Source: Sipunculus nudus (Eukaryota; Annelida; Sipuncula; Golfingiida; Sipunculidae). From it: 64,000 bases of DNA. Shown here in pieces: positions 36,105 through 48,516 of the stretch (within the stretch, counting starts at the first letter, position 1; each line of letters opens with the position of its first letter). The stretch lies in NCBI GenBank assembly GCA_026874595.1, contig CM049321.1:16191979-16255978 (forward strand), written 5' to 3'. Under the pieces are notes generated by a model, which saw nothing but the letters and a program-made list of their open reading frames with translations, was not told the DNA's origin and made no database searches. The position numbers and the translations under genes are program-made.

Positions 36105-36215
36105 AGTCTGGTCCATGGAAAAAGAATAGTCGAACCACCCCGTAAGGGAATCGAACCTATGACCTTCCGATTGCCGGTCGTTTGCTCTACCACTCAGCTA
36201 AAAGGGATGCCCAAC
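36105..36215 (-). mobile_element. tRNA-derived SINE
   Basis: On the minus strand A box TTTTAGCTGAGTGGTAGAGC and B box GGTTCGATTCCC frame an anticodon-like loop. A tail with TAGCATAGCTATTCATGCA follows, which recurs in the 52.6-kb copy. The terminal stem does not pair, so it is not a functional tRNA gene. Confidence 0.7.
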
Positions 36216-36529
36216 CCCTCTGTGTTTTAGCACACTTTCATTGGAACCGGCGAAGTGACTTCACAGAAGTGGAATACTTTTAGATCAGTAATCGATAATA
36301 ATACTTTTAACTACGTTTTTAAAGAAACAGTTAAATAGTATTTAATTTCTCAAATTTATTAATTTGATATTATATTACACAAGGCTCTCAACTATTTATG
36401 CATTTTTTCGGTTTATTGCACAATGTTTTATGTTTGCTCTGAATAATATGTGATAGAAATAATGATGGAACATATACCCCTTTGAAAATGTATGTTGATC
36501 CTAAAGCGTTGTAATGATCTGAACCATGA

Positions 36530-37180
36530 GTGTATAAAGTCTTGGCCAATAAAGTTCAAGCTCAAGTTCAAGTGTGTGCTCTGAGGGAGCAGGAAGGAAA
36601 CCTGAAACCATTAATTTTTAGGACATCATTCAAATCTATTGGAGTTGTGGCTGGAGTTTCTATCAAAAATGTTCTCTTAGTAGAAATTGAAATAACACAG
36701 ATATCGAATAAAATATCAATGCCCGTTTTGCGAGAAAATTGGTCCTTTCAAAATATTATAGTAGAACACATAAATAAAAATAGATAGATAAAACGTGAAT
36801 ATACATTGAATGTTTCTCCTGACATGTTATATATGAAAAAGCCTACAGGTGGCAAAGTCATACATGTGGGTATTGTGGTACAACTTTCTCCTAAAAGACC
36901 CATTACCTGTAAATTACAAGAGCCAACATTTCAGAACCCAAATAATTTGGTAACTTTGTGGCATAATATCTTTCCAATCAACGTCAGTGAAGGCATATGC
37001 AAGGACGCAGAAAGCACTGACATATCTTTTGAAGGTGAGGCTCATGTGTATCCTCGTGACTGCAAGTACAAGATACCTGAAAGGTGCAGGTCCATACTGA
37101 TGGAGAATCAATTAAATGTGAACATTAAGTTCGTCTGTAAATTAAAACTGACAGAAATCGTTAGATCGCAATTTATATAA
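36530..37180 (+). pseudogene. Unrecognised coding-like frame with one internal stop
   Basis: One frame runs about 216 codons, broken only by TAG at 36785-36787. Upstream pieces include IGVVAGVSIKNVLLVEIEIT and MPVLRENWSFQNIIVEHINK. Downstream are GGKVIHVGIVVQLSPKRPIT, SEGICKDAE and CKYKIPERCRSILMENQLNV, with several cysteines. Composition and length look coding-like in AT-rich DNA, but no family was recognised and neither part has an ATG near its start. It may be an exon pair with a missed junction, or a retro-pseudogene or mobile-element remnant. No function is proposed. Confidence 0.4.
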
Positions 37181-37513
37181 AGCTCAAAGTGTTAAAACAA
37201 ATTAAACGCACATTCAATATGCAAGGAGCATATTATATGTGTTCGAATTAACCGACATTCTCTAACCAAAGGACCGTCCAACCCGTTTGGAAAAGACTGA
37301 CAGAACACGTCGTATTTAAGGATATATTGCCAACAAAATTATGTGAATAATGACAATCTAAAATGTTAGCAGGCTTTTCCTTAATAATATTTTGTTCTTT
37401 TCCCTCTCTTACCCAATTGGAGGGACGGATTTGCTCTGGAATCTTCGGGTCCATTAATATATGTGTTGAGAATTTTTTGTTACATTTTATGTTATACATA
37501 GATTTGCAGTATT

Positions 37514-37805
37514 ATTAATGATGAGGTTCCAGTATGAGCAACAAGCTTGTTTTAACTTTTATTTGATTCAGCCCATGATAGCTAGACCAGACCCTGTATA
37601 CTCGAGCAAATTGCCTGTTCATTTAAAAGATATTAAGTTAAACATATCTTATAACATAAAACATATATTCTGAAATATTATGCATTTTTGACGTATGGCA
37701 CAATGGAATGTTGCATTTGTGCAGGCATAATCGCTATGTGCGGTTTGGTATACACGATAAGAAATACAGAATATTCTCAATAACGTTCGAACATCGACAG
37801 TATTT
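37514..37805 (+). pseudogene. Decayed PAN-like fragment (duplicate of 63537-63820)
   Basis: About 290 bp align with 63537-63820 from tattattaatgatgaggttc onward. The right part reads LHLCRHNRYVRFGIHDKKYR, then IFSITFEHRQ, matching the PAN-like frame at 63740 (WHLCKQPLFAVRLHDEEYRI). Reading stops before the conserved YCLIGLAS segment, so only the first half of the module remains. Confidence 0.55.
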
Positions 37806-37904
37806 AAACCACTTTTATCTTATGAGTCACATATAATAACTAAGTTTGCATCACTTTGCCTTTCCAGACAGGAGGCCGTAAAGCATAGGCTTTATACCAC
37901 TAAC

Positions 37905-38285
37905 AATTATGCAACTACGTATTAACAGTAATGGGCCAATTAGAAACACCTAGATAGACCCGGAGAACAGTCATGTATATAATGACACAAATACAGACCA
38001 AATCAGCTACAGGGGAAATTAAATTCAGCCCCACGGCAGCTCTCAACTTGAAAGCAATTAGAGGAAAAAAGTGACCGTCTTTATTTTCTGCTAATCAGCC
38101 TTTTATTCATTAAGCTAAGCATACAGAATAATATAGAGACAACATTCGAGTATTTTCTAACAACCCAGACACGCACAGATAGTCTTTTTATTTCCTGCAA
38201 ACATGTGGCAAAGTTCCACAGTTCACGCTCATGCTTTACTTCCATTTTACTTGTTTTAACTCCTTGCAATTGAGAGGATGAACAG
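37905..38285 (+). pseudogene. Third copy of gene A leader and signal exon, dead
   Basis: Parallels 26100-26450 and 25105-25460 (aaacacctagatagacccgg ... accgtctttattttctgct aatcagcctttta). The signal-exon position (MLYFHFTCFN from about 38232) has lost the donor: TTGAGAGG where gene A has GTGAGAGA. Only the leader and first-exon unit is present. Confidence 0.6.
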
Positions 38286-38417
38286 AATTTTATCCGATAA
38301 CTTGGATTGCTAGGATTTCAGTTCAAAATAAGCTATTTCTCACCCTGTACCAATTGTAATTTTTTTATATTAAATTCTCCTACGCAATCCTTTTAAGCCA
38401 TGGATTAATACGCAACC

Positions 38418-38444
38418 CCCCCCCCCCACCCCCCCCCCCCCCCC
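38418..38444. repeat. Poly-C tract
   Basis: Two C runs separated by a single A. Confidence 0.9.
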
Positions 38445-38836
38445 AAATAAAAAAAATCGAATAAGTTAAAGAATATATTAGTTTAAAAGAAAACCTGCAT
38501 CGCCAATTTTATATCTAAACTTACTGCCGTAATAGCTTCATGGGTTTAACGGAGGCACGACGACCGTCCTTCCTTGGAAGTACGTACCTAAATCGAAGGA
38601 CGTCTTACTGCGGTCAGCCCTGACCTGGTTAAATGTATCGCATATTATGCAAATGTAAATTATCAAGCATTATATTTATATGATAAGTATACCCGTCTGT
38701 TAGTCATACGCATCATTTTAGAGGACTTGCACACCTTTCTTTCACGCGGGACGATACTAACGTGGAGATTTTATCATTCACAGCTGACATGTCTTGTATT
38801 AAAAATTGATGTGCATTTATCACATAATATATGCAA

Positions 38837-39148
38837 TTAATTTACATAACGTTCACCTATTTTACATGTATATTTGGAATAAAAACGACATAAAATAACC
38901 ATTCTTTGTTCCCGATTTGTTACGGTGATGTATATTATTGACTCGTCACTCGAATTGTCATCATCACCGCTCAGGGTCGGCTCAATCATGTACAGCTGTA
39001 CATTTTCGCTTCCCGGTATCCTTGTATCTTTACCCGAATGATCACTAAAGTTGTCGTAGCTTGAAGAGTCAAAATCGATTGTTGGATCCGTAATAGACTC
39101 GAAACTTTCAGAAAGGACATCGTTACAAAAACCAGTGGCCATTGTATA
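38837..39148 (-). CDS. Hypothetical acidic protein or first exon
   Basis: The minus-strand frame starts best at ATG 39148 (MATGFCNDVLSESFESITD, good start context) and runs about 103 codons. It is rich in Ser/Asp (SSSYDNFSDHSG, SGDDDNSSDES) with a VQLYMIEPTLSGD segment. The frame is open further upstream without an ATG. A GTAACA after YIT could be a splice donor, in which case this is a first exon. The YMIEP-acidic pattern recalls N-termini of some bivalve P2X7-like hypothetical proteins, from memory only. No domain is certain. Confidence 0.35.
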   Translation of the reverse strand, partial: YTMATGFCNDVLSESFESITDPTIDFDSSSYDNFSDHSGKDTRIPGSENVQLYMIEPTLSGDDDNSSDESIIYITVTNREQRMVILCRFYSKYTCKIGERYVN

Positions 39149-39419
39149 AACACAGGGTAACTGCCGTAGTAAATCTGCAGTTCCTGAGCTGACGTCACAG
39201 CCTGTGCCTGCACTTGAGAACCCGAGCGGCTTTGTAGCACTGACCCTGTGGCGAGTAGCCACATATTTGCCTAATTGCTCATTAATCAAGCTCAGTCAGC
39301 ACAAGTCACCAGCGCAATGTCACTTTAATAGGGGTAAGATGCACTCTACACAAATGGGGTATATTTCGCTCTTCATGTCCTTTAACAGGTATTTGTTATA
39401 GAGCGGCTGAGCCAACCCT

Positions 39420-41580
39420 ATTAGTCGATTATTGAGAATTGTGCATTAACTAATTTGTTGACCCTTATAAGTTTTTGACACTTTCTAATAAGTCAATATC
39501 ATGTATCTTTATACCTTATCTATTTAATGAGTGTTTTTGTTTAATTTTTTATACTTCCAGAATTGTTTTCTTGAATTTATTTAAGGAAGCAACATGGTGG
39601 TGATTGCAAAGTACAAGGATATGTAGTTAGTGGTATAGCAAATGTTCTCAAAAGAATTATTATTCTAAACAAAAAAAAGGATCTACGATTCTACCTCTCT
39701 TAACACGTAGTGATGAAAGTTAAAACTTAAATATTGTATCCATGGCTCATTGAACTGCTGTAAATAAAATAAATTCCAAGAATTTTATTCCATTTCTGGT
39801 TTAATATATCCAGTTCAAGTGGCCTTTTCTCATTTCACTATTGTTCAATAGGCCTATTCACCAATCGTCTGTCTCCTAAAAACTTATTTTGAGAGAATAT
39901 TTTGAAAATTCACAAAGATGAAATAGTGAGTCTTCTTTCTTCAAAAAAAAGTAGAATCGTCTGCAAAATTACCCATTCGTATCACTGACTTGGCAACACT
40001 ATCCCCACCCGAACTATATTTTTTTAATATATTTTACTGTCAATCTAAGTATATTTCCATAACCATTATAAATAGATATGAAGCCAAAGGATCCTCATCC
40101 CGTTTCACCCTTTATAGGTTAAGTATTTTGTAAAGTACCAATTATTCACTACACTGACCTATTAATAAACCAATCAGAAAAGCCATTTTTTCCAGAGCAG
40201 AGAAAAGAAAAGCACCTTAATAATCCGCTTCAATCAAAATTTTTATTTTCAGCATCTTAATAATGCAAAACATCCGCGATATATCTTATTGGTTGCCCAA
40301 TATATTTACCTGGAACGAATGCATTTTGAACTTGCCCAATTTAAGAAAATACTTCGGAGTTCCTGAAAAGTGTTGTATTTCTCAAAGCAATATAACCCGG
40401 AATTTGTTATATTTGTGTTATTTTATTGTGTGTTGATCATCTTCTTTGGTAGCTGTTATTGAAAAATTCTAAACTGAAAAAATATCAAAAATAAGGAATT
40501 TTAATAGACAAGCTTAATTACTCGCAATCAGATGAATATAAATTCAGATTGCTCTTATTTTATAACACTCGACCAAGTCGAACAAGTGAACTGCTTAAAA
40601 TATATCATTATAAATACCCATTTATATACCATTGTTTTTAAACATCTTAAGTTACATTCGTATGATTACATGCACAATAGGAGTCTACAATCATCACATG
40701 TAACGTTACCGTTCAAGTCATTTACATTGTTTAAATTGCGATATCATGCACCATGTTGCCATTTTTGTCTTTATATGTAAACAGGAAGGCTAAATATATA
40801 TTATAAAGTTACAGTATTGAACAATAAGACCATGCAATACTTTTTAAAGTCAGTTACTGGGTAAAGTCGCCCCACCGATGTACGTTTTTACCATTTTAGA
40901 CATGTCACGATTTTACCGCATATATAAATATTTGCCTCGCATATTAACTCAATATTCTCAAAATAATTGGGTATTCTGCTTGTATAACAGTAACTATAGT
41001 TTGTATACCTTTTCCACAAAATCACACTTGGCACTTACCCATCGACACAGAAAATGTTAAATGGATATTTGCATCAATCCCTCTCTCTCTGCCTGTCTAT
41101 CTGTAAGTTGTCCCTTTTATGTTACTTTGTTTCTCATCATCGATTTCAGATTCGGCACTATGCCATTACAGAACTCACCCCATAAAGCGCCCGATAGTCT
41201 TACAAATATCACAATGCTTTAATTTCAAATGCTAGTCGTTGGTTTTGGGTCTTGAATGCCCATTTAATGCCACCACAAAACACTATTGTTATAGTTTATC
41301 ATATTTTTTTCATTCGCTCTGAACATGTCAAATAAATGCAAAATGAATATTTGTTTTTTAATGCCACCACAAAACACTATTGTTATAGTTTTTCATATTT
41401 TTTTCATTTGCTCTGAACATGTCAAATTAATGCAAAATGAATATTTGTCTTTTTTAAACAGAAACAGATAAAATTATTTACAAGATGGGCAACATTATTC
41501 TAATTTAACAAGCTAGGCTATTGGTCCATATGCTATACAAAGACGGTCGCTGAGGACTGGCTATCTGCACATGGCAGCCA
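39420..41580. other. Intergenic, no recognisable gene
   Basis: Very AT-rich. Plus-strand frames at 40532 and 40878 lack motifs and splice context. A tandem duplication near 41.3 kb is listed separately. Confidence 0.5.
41264..41451. repeat. 94-bp tandem duplication
   Basis: ttaatgccaccacaaaacac starts at 41264 and again at 41358. The copies differ at only a few bases, so the duplication is recent. It lies about 140 bp upstream of gene C's start codon, in its likely promoter. Confidence 0.9.
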
Positions 41581-41592
41581 TTTTAGGTCCAA

Positions 41593-43338
41593 ATGGCAAG
41601 GTTACTAATGATATTTGTGTTTTCTGCAGGTAAGTTCGGGCACTAACAGTAGCTTTGACAACAGTTTGTACAGTGAAATATTATTAATACATCCTTTTGA
41701 TAATATTTCCCATCATAGTGACATAGATTAATATAAAATGCATAAAGAATAATATTTGCTTTGAGGTCTTATCTTTTTCAAGGTCAAATAATAAAATTGT
41801 TTATATATCTATATATAAAATATTATAAATAAGTAGGACCTTAGAATGTGTAAGCTTTTATCCATATTAAAAAATTACCTCCAGAATGTATTTTTATTCA
41901 TGTAATTTAAAGTAACAGGATACAGTTCCAAGACATTTCTGGAAAATGCACAGTTTAAACAAATTGGTGAAAGGTGGATGGTCGAAAATCGATGTCACTG
42001 TGTCCTCTACTCAGGTAAGGAATCACCGGTTAAAGTATGCAAACCAAGATAACATTTTAGCAAGAAAACAATATTTCTGTTTAATATAAGGAGACATTTT
42101 AGAGGCCTTTCTCAACACAAGAGTGCGTGGCATATAAGTAAGACTATTGGTAAAATATTAACACTTATGTTCAAAGCAAATTTAAATCCAGGAATTACTT
42201 TAGACAGTTCTGCGGATAAAACAGAACCTTAAAGTTTACTTTATTGTGAAATTGTCTGATAGGTAAAGAAACCTCTTCTTCGAAATTTCAATTCTCATTA
42301 TTAATGGTTAATCACTATCATGCGAGACAGCTTCGTTTTCAATGGTATTAAAATATGTAACTAGAGTGATATAATTTTTATAAATTCTATACAGGCGCTG
42401 CACTGTAAATATATTACATAAATGACAAATAAGAGAAATCAAACGTCCCGTCGTGATAGTAACAATAATATCATCTTTTTTTTGCAAATATTGGCATTTG
42501 TATAACATATGTAAGCACTACAGAACTATCAATTACTGTCATTAAATAGCTGACACATATACTTTTTTAACTGATAAAGTATGCCCATTTGGTTTTGATC
42601 ACTACTTCGCGAGAGGTACGCCTACGGCCAGAGGATGGAGTACACAGTCAAGCTACAAGTTTTTATCGGATGAAAGAGTTACCTGGCAGGCAGCTAGGGA
42701 GAACTGTGCACGATATGGGGCCACCTTGGTAAATATAGAAACTAAGGAGGAGCATATGTATCTCACAGGAACTATTATCAAGAGCATGACCAAATCTCCA
42801 GGTATGGTAAAAAGAGACTACAAAATTCAATGTTGATATCTGAAGAATAAAAATGAACAAATTATAGACATAATGGACTCAGAAAGCATCTCAATTTAAA
42901 TTACATTGCCAATTATGGATTTGTAAAAACTACGGGTTAATTATACCCTTGATTTTTTAAGCAAACTAAACTGTCAAATAAAATATACTGTTTGTAGACA
43001 GCTTCTGGACTTCCGGTTCAGATGCAGAGAGAGAGGGCGTTTGGAAGTGGACAGGAAGTGGCGCCACTGTAAATAAAACGGGATGGGGTCCGAATGAACC
43101 AAACAACAAATATGGAAACCAGGACTGCCTAGTTTTATTAAAGATGTATGATTGGGCCTGGAATGATAACGATTGCAGAGCTCGTTTCCTCAGTGTCTGC
43201 GAAAGGATTGCTCCTTTTAAGGAAGAGGTTTCCCCATCAGATTTGTATAACCTATATGACGGGGAAATAAATTTTAACTTGAAGAAATGCTGGAGACCAA
43301 TTATTTCAGAAATTTTGTTGGGTAGGTCCTTTTTTTAG
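41593..43338 (+). CDS. Gene C: secreted C-type lectin with EPN/WND sites
   Basis: Four exons with consistent phase and GT/AG junctions: 41593-41629, 41919-42014, 42580-42801 and 42998-43338, giving 231 aa. Signal peptide 1-12 (MARLLMIFVFSA). A short N-terminal module (13-44) ends MVENRCHCVLYS and may be a reduced apple-type unit. The CTLD spans about 46-188: VCPFGFDHYF, VTWQAARENCARYGATLVNI, VWKWTGSG, GWGPNEPNN with EPN at 152-154, DCLV, W-N-D at 173-175, and FLSVCER. EPN plus WND is the known calcium/mannose-type site, so binding of mannose- or GlcNAc-type sugars is predicted. A C-terminal tail of about 40 residues contains one Cys and is unique here. This is the clearest intact lectin of the cluster. 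Confidence 0.88.
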
Positions 43339-43795
43339 TTTTGGGTTAAGGATGGTCAGCGTTTCCTTCAAGCCAAGTTTCACTGGTGTGATGATACAGT
43401 GGACATGCCGAATTGTAAACAAGGTGATTAAGAAAAACCCTTGCTTATATTTCAGGTTTATCCTTCTTTCCATATATGTTTCACGAGTGTGTTTACGTTT
43501 ATCTAGGCTGTGTTTGAAACATTTGCTTTGTTTTTTAACATCTTCCTTTCATGGAAATGTACACATCCATTCTTTTCTTTTTCTAGCGAACGTCTGCCTG
43601 TTAGAATATGGATGTAGCCGAGCAGTTCTTTCTTTTTCTTTCTTTTCTCTTTTTGATGCCTCAGAATATTTTTCTCTTTTTTCCAATGATTATCTTTTCA
43701 TTATCGACATCACAAGAACTAATGAATATATAATGTTGCAAAAGGTCATACATGAAGGGTTCGGTACGTATTATGATATCAGTAACATGTAATAG

Positions 43796-43801
43796 AATAA
43801 A
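43796..43801 (+). terminator. Candidate polyadenylation signal for gene C
   Basis: AATAAA about 460 bp past the gene C stop. The intervening frame (43352-43792) is hydrophobic, has no motif, and reads like 3' UTR. Confidence 0.35.
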
Positions 43802-43989
43802 CTCACAATTTACATTCAATATATATTTACAAAATTAACATTAAACCTTAATGTCTAGGATGATAAAAGAATATGCAACTGAACTTCAACTCAACTTCAA
43901 CTGGACGCTAACATATTTCCAGCGAATATGAAACACAATAAAATACAACTGGGTAATTAAACCGCGAACATTGAGCCGTTGGAAGGTAT

Positions 43990-45350
43990 TCAAGTGATTT
44001 GATTTAAAAGGATTTTTTTCCATTTATACAGATGATTTTGCATAACATTATTGTTCTCTGCCACCTTACGCTCAAACAGTTCCATTTTTTGCACATGCTT
44101 CTTAAACAATTGTAACGTTGGAGTGTTCACGTCATTTCGATAGTTGAATATTACAAACTTATAGATTAATAGCAACGTGTCAATAGGGCTTTTATTCTCA
44201 TAATGTTCTGCACAACTTGTATAAATTAACGACTTGCACATATCTGGCATCACAACTCCAGTATCTATAGCCCATTCAATTATCTGTTTATAGAACGAAA
44301 GACTCCTAGTGCATTCACAAAATATATGTGTGATAGTCTCTTCTTCATTTGAACAATACGAGCATTTATTTGTGTCTATTATATATATTATATATAATTG
44401 TATATTATATTTCCATATATACAATTTTTCGTTTACCGATAAAATGTTATGAAGAATCCTGTACCGGAATTGCCTTAAATACATATCAAGCGTGACAGAA
44501 TAAACATGATTTACTGCTTGTTTCCAAGTGGTGTTTTGGTTCAACACAGTTTCTACTTTTTCTTTATTTGGTGGATCGCACACCTTTTTCTGGCACAGTT
44601 TTCCATACAGCCATTTAAAGCCAAATTTCTGGCATCTAAAACCACTTCTTCTAAGAAAGAAACTTCCCATAACATCAATTTTATCCGCTTTGTCTGGTAT
44701 TTTGTTATTCTTTATCACACATTTCCATTCCGTCGGTATCGCATGCATAATAGAAAGGTAGTGAATATAACATTTATTGTAATATTTTGATAAAATATCT
44801 GCCAATCGTCGTTAAGTTCCATTATTTTAAACAATTGGAATAAATATTTTATATTTTAGGTCATTCATAAACTTGTTATAAACCGTCTTACCTCCAACCT
44901 GAATATATTTATTGTTCCATAGCTGCTGTAAACATATATCTACAACTCCTTTTGGGCTTTTTGAAGTAAAATAAGCCCATTACTTCAAACAATGACAATA
45001 CAATTTTGTCATTTTTCCTTCAATTAATCCCAGATCGAAATTTGCACCAATATTATCTATGCCCCGGATATTCCAGAAATACAAGTTTGGGATCGAAGCA
45101 AAATTTGTGTTTGTTAAATTCTTTAATCTGCAAATCCACATAATTCTCTAACCATCTAATATTGTTTCTATATCAGGTAATTTTAAACCTCAACTTTCCA
45201 TATCACGGATTAATACTTCATATTTAATTTTTGGTTTTCTTCCAAACCATATAAAAGCCGAGCAGTTCTCATCGAAAGATAAATATCTTACCCAAACAAT
45301 AGGAATCTCAACCGAATGTCGTATATTTTGAAGCTGGGGTAATGACCTCA
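43990..45350 (-). mobile_element. 5'-truncated non-LTR retrotransposon (L1/Tx1-like LINE), 3' end of ORF2
   Basis: The 3' part is an open 271-codon frame (43990-44805) with the RT-type zinc-binding module CSYCSNEEETITHIFCEC and the preceding FRYRILHNILSVNEKLYIWK. Upstream the same strand shows VEIPIVWVRYLSFDENCSAF, FIWFGRKPKIKYEVLIRDME and LPDIE. That region, after the RT core, is typical of L1/Tx1 ORF2, but here it is interrupted by stops. The polymerase core is absent. It is a dead 5'-truncated copy between genes C and D. Confidence 0.8.
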
Positions 45351-46384
45351 TCCTCGTCGGAAATTAGAAAAATACCTGGGATTGGAACATGCTATGACTA
45401 AAATGTGTAGCATATTTAAATTCAAACAGGAATTTCAATGTAATTTCCTTTTAAGGAAGATTAATTGTATAGGAAATACTTACTGGATTTTAAATATTTC
45501 CTGTTATATCTTTATCAGGATGAAATTGTAGATGAAATAACACATAGAGTTGCAATGGAGTAGAAATATGCGGACAGTCAGATCTAATATGAAATGTGTA
45601 AGTGGCAAAGTGGATAGTTGTGATATTGCATTCATCAGACACACTCTGGGAAAGGAATCGAATAGCTTAAGGCCAATAAATGTCTGTAAGGTAGGGGCGC
45701 TATATTGAAAACCTTTGCGTAACGAAATACTTCAACGTTATTTTTTAATGGTGGATTTCACAATTGACACGCAAACTATATCGGTAGACTGGCAATAAAT
45801 AATAATTTTTCATAAATTTATCACCAATTTGGTACAGGTACTGAACATAGATTTTTTTTTTAATTTATAACCAGAGCATATTTATTATACAAAATTATTT
45901 GCTTTTATGACCGAGATAAAAACGGTCATTCTGTAAATTCAGAAGTATCCGATTGGAATTTATGTACAAAGTTCTAGTTGGGCAAGCTAACCCAGGAATA
46001 TAACATGGTGACGATGAAGATATTACCCCATCACCAGTAAACATAGAATTATCCTGACGGTAACACAAGTACAACCTTATCCGCAGTTATTAGTTGGTTG
46101 AATAGCTGCAAGGGCACAGAAAACGGTATTAATATAATTTTACTCATAACATTTTATAAATAAATGACTGGATTATTAAACATACATAGTGCTAAGGTTT
46201 GAATATACTGGCATAAACCTATTATTAATCCACCTCTGAAAAAGAAATTATTGTCCGCGACCAACAAGAATCAGTTAACGTACTTGTAAAAATAATATCA
46301 TACGGAAAAATCGTTCCTCAGGCTCTCAGTCGTTTCTGTAGTGTTGAAACAAACGTTTCTTATTCATTAGAAGTTAACAATACT

Positions 46385-46570
46385 GACTGTGTTTGAGTTG
46401 AGAATGCTGGGTGTTAAAAAAAATGACAATGCGGAGTGCTTTAAAGCTTACAATGCTGAGTGTTTTAAAGCTGACAATGCTGAGTGTGTTAAAGTTGACA
46501 AAATATAGTGTTTTTAAAGCTGACATTGCTGAGTGTGTTTAAGTTGACGATGCTGAGTGTTTTAAACCAG
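46385..46570. repeat. About 30-bp minisatellite (GAnAATGCTGAGTGTTTTAAAGCT)
   Basis: Six or so diverged units of roughly 29-32 bp. No open frame persists through them. Confidence 0.8.
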
Positions 46571-47879
46571 CACATTGTGCCCTTCAAAATCCCGGTGCAT
46601 TTGTTTGTCCATGGCAAAGACGTTTTCAGATGTCAACTCAAATGTTAGGGTGCAATAATATGACCTCCCTTTGAATAAACTCCGGATAACGTATTGGATG
46701 AAGAAAATTTCAGGCATCCATTCTACAGCAGCATTTTACAGGAATGCAGGTTCATCTATCTCGTGGGTTAATAATTTGTTGCATTTTTTAAGTAAAACGG
46801 AAAAAAAACTTTCTTAATATATATAATTATTATTTTAGAAAGCGTTATATCTTATATGGTCTATCCGTTTAAATTAAATAATACTAGACAAAGACGATAG
46901 ATGCAAATTTAAACCATGGATATTTTTTAGATATCATAACAAGAATTTGACAAAGACTTTACATTCAATTGTCTTAAGTTATGACTCACATACACCAGGA
47001 TGGGTTACTAAAGGCAAATGTAGCTAATCACTCATTTGGAGAAAATCAATTGTCGGTTGCATATTTGTCTTTAAAGGGTAAAAGTAGCTGAGAGCAATAT
47101 TTTTTACAATGATGTAACTTTGATGTAAATAAATGTGTCATAGTTTATAATTTTTCGAGAAAGTAAAATGTATTGAACTGTTGGAACGAAAGGAAACGGA
47201 AAAGGGGAACATACTCGACAAACACAAAAAAAATTGACAATGGTCGACCAGGTCTAATGTGATTATGCTGAACTGTTATATTTAATACTAGATTTCACTT
47301 AACTGCATGCAAATATGTTCATATACGTTTGATAAAAACAATCTCGGGGAATGTCTATGATGAAATGAGCAATGGAAAAAAAGGGAATGCTCTGAGACAA
47401 ATCCGAGAGAAAGAAGATAACAAAATAATTAATAGTAGTGTCAGCAGGTCTTGTAACTCCCAAAGCCGTTATCTATAGTCCATTCTGCTGACACGCTCTG
47501 TGTATAGATTACGGTTCTTGAATTAAAAATAGGTTTGGGAATGTGGACACTTCCGCCAATGGTTTATGTTTTAAAATTCTACAAAGTGATCTGCATGTGT
47601 CATGACCTATGAGTTAATGAGCAGGAACTTTCTATCTTATCAAAAACATTATAAAATCAAAGGGTGTTATCCATACAAATGAAATATAAGAGGCATAGAT
47701 TAACATGTTTTCCTCTGAAACAAAGTTTAACAGAAGTTCTACTGAAATGTCGTACTTATTTTTAAATCCCAAAAAGATATTATTATTATTGTAAAACCAA
47801 ATATTTTGTGAGGGATTTGGTTGTTCGTCTCATTGATTGCTCGAATTCATATTGTACTCGATATCCCCGGACACTCAAA

Positions 47880-47940
47880 CAATTATTATTATTATTTATT
47901 TATTTATTTGTTTATTATTATTATTATTATTATTATTATA
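47880..47940. repeat. (ATT)n microsatellite
   Basis: Imperfect ATT/ATTT repeats. Confidence 0.9.
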
Positions 47941-48516
47941 ACGCTGCAATAAAAATATTGTGAATACTTGCATCAAGTGCCTTTCCCACAAAACGATTTT
48001 AGAACAATGAAAGCATTATACAGTTATTAAGAGATATTTCGATGGAATGGTAACTTGACAGTTTCGATTGTAATCAATGAGACATAAACAAGCGACACAA
48101 TCAGGTGCTTGTAACGGATATTTCTATTTATGCTGACATGTGCTAAAAAGAAAGACTCTTGCTGTTTTGAGGATCAATATATTTATTTTGCAACATTATT
48201 GCTGACTTAGGCAAGTAAATGCCAACATGTCAATACGGATGTTACAATCAAAGGACATATCTTCCATTTCCTGCTATGAAGTGTTGTGAAATTTACCTGG
48301 CAACCTGAGAAGAAAGAACGTCATGAAGGCAGGTAAGGTGACAGATCTGACACAACATCAGATATGCTTTTCAATGTCTTGTGTATGACACTTCTCCTTT
48401 TCTATATTTCAATTGACAGGGATATAGCCCGACCACAGAGAGACGATCGCAAGCTTCGATAAGGAGAGAGCTCGCCTGTAATCCGGACCGAACTATTTGG
48501 TGCAAATTCCAAGATT

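Larger units (their letters stand above)
45380..48500. other. Intergenic between the LINE and gene D
   Basis: AT-rich with the minisatellite at 46.4 kb and an imperfect (ATT)n tract at 47880-47940. No coding frame with recognisable features was seen. Confidence 0.5.

Noticed and set aside
36105-36215. Possible functional tRNA gene
   Set aside because: A and B boxes are present but the acceptor stem does not pair, and tails are shared with other copies, so it is a SINE. The same applies to the other tRNA-like loci.
43352-43792. 146-codon plus-strand frame after gene C
   Set aside because: Hydrophobic, AT-driven composition, no motif; it lies in the probable 3' UTR before AATAAA.
44506-44790. 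Plus-strand frames of 94 and 77 codons
   Set aside because: Antisense shadows of the LINE ORF2 remnant.
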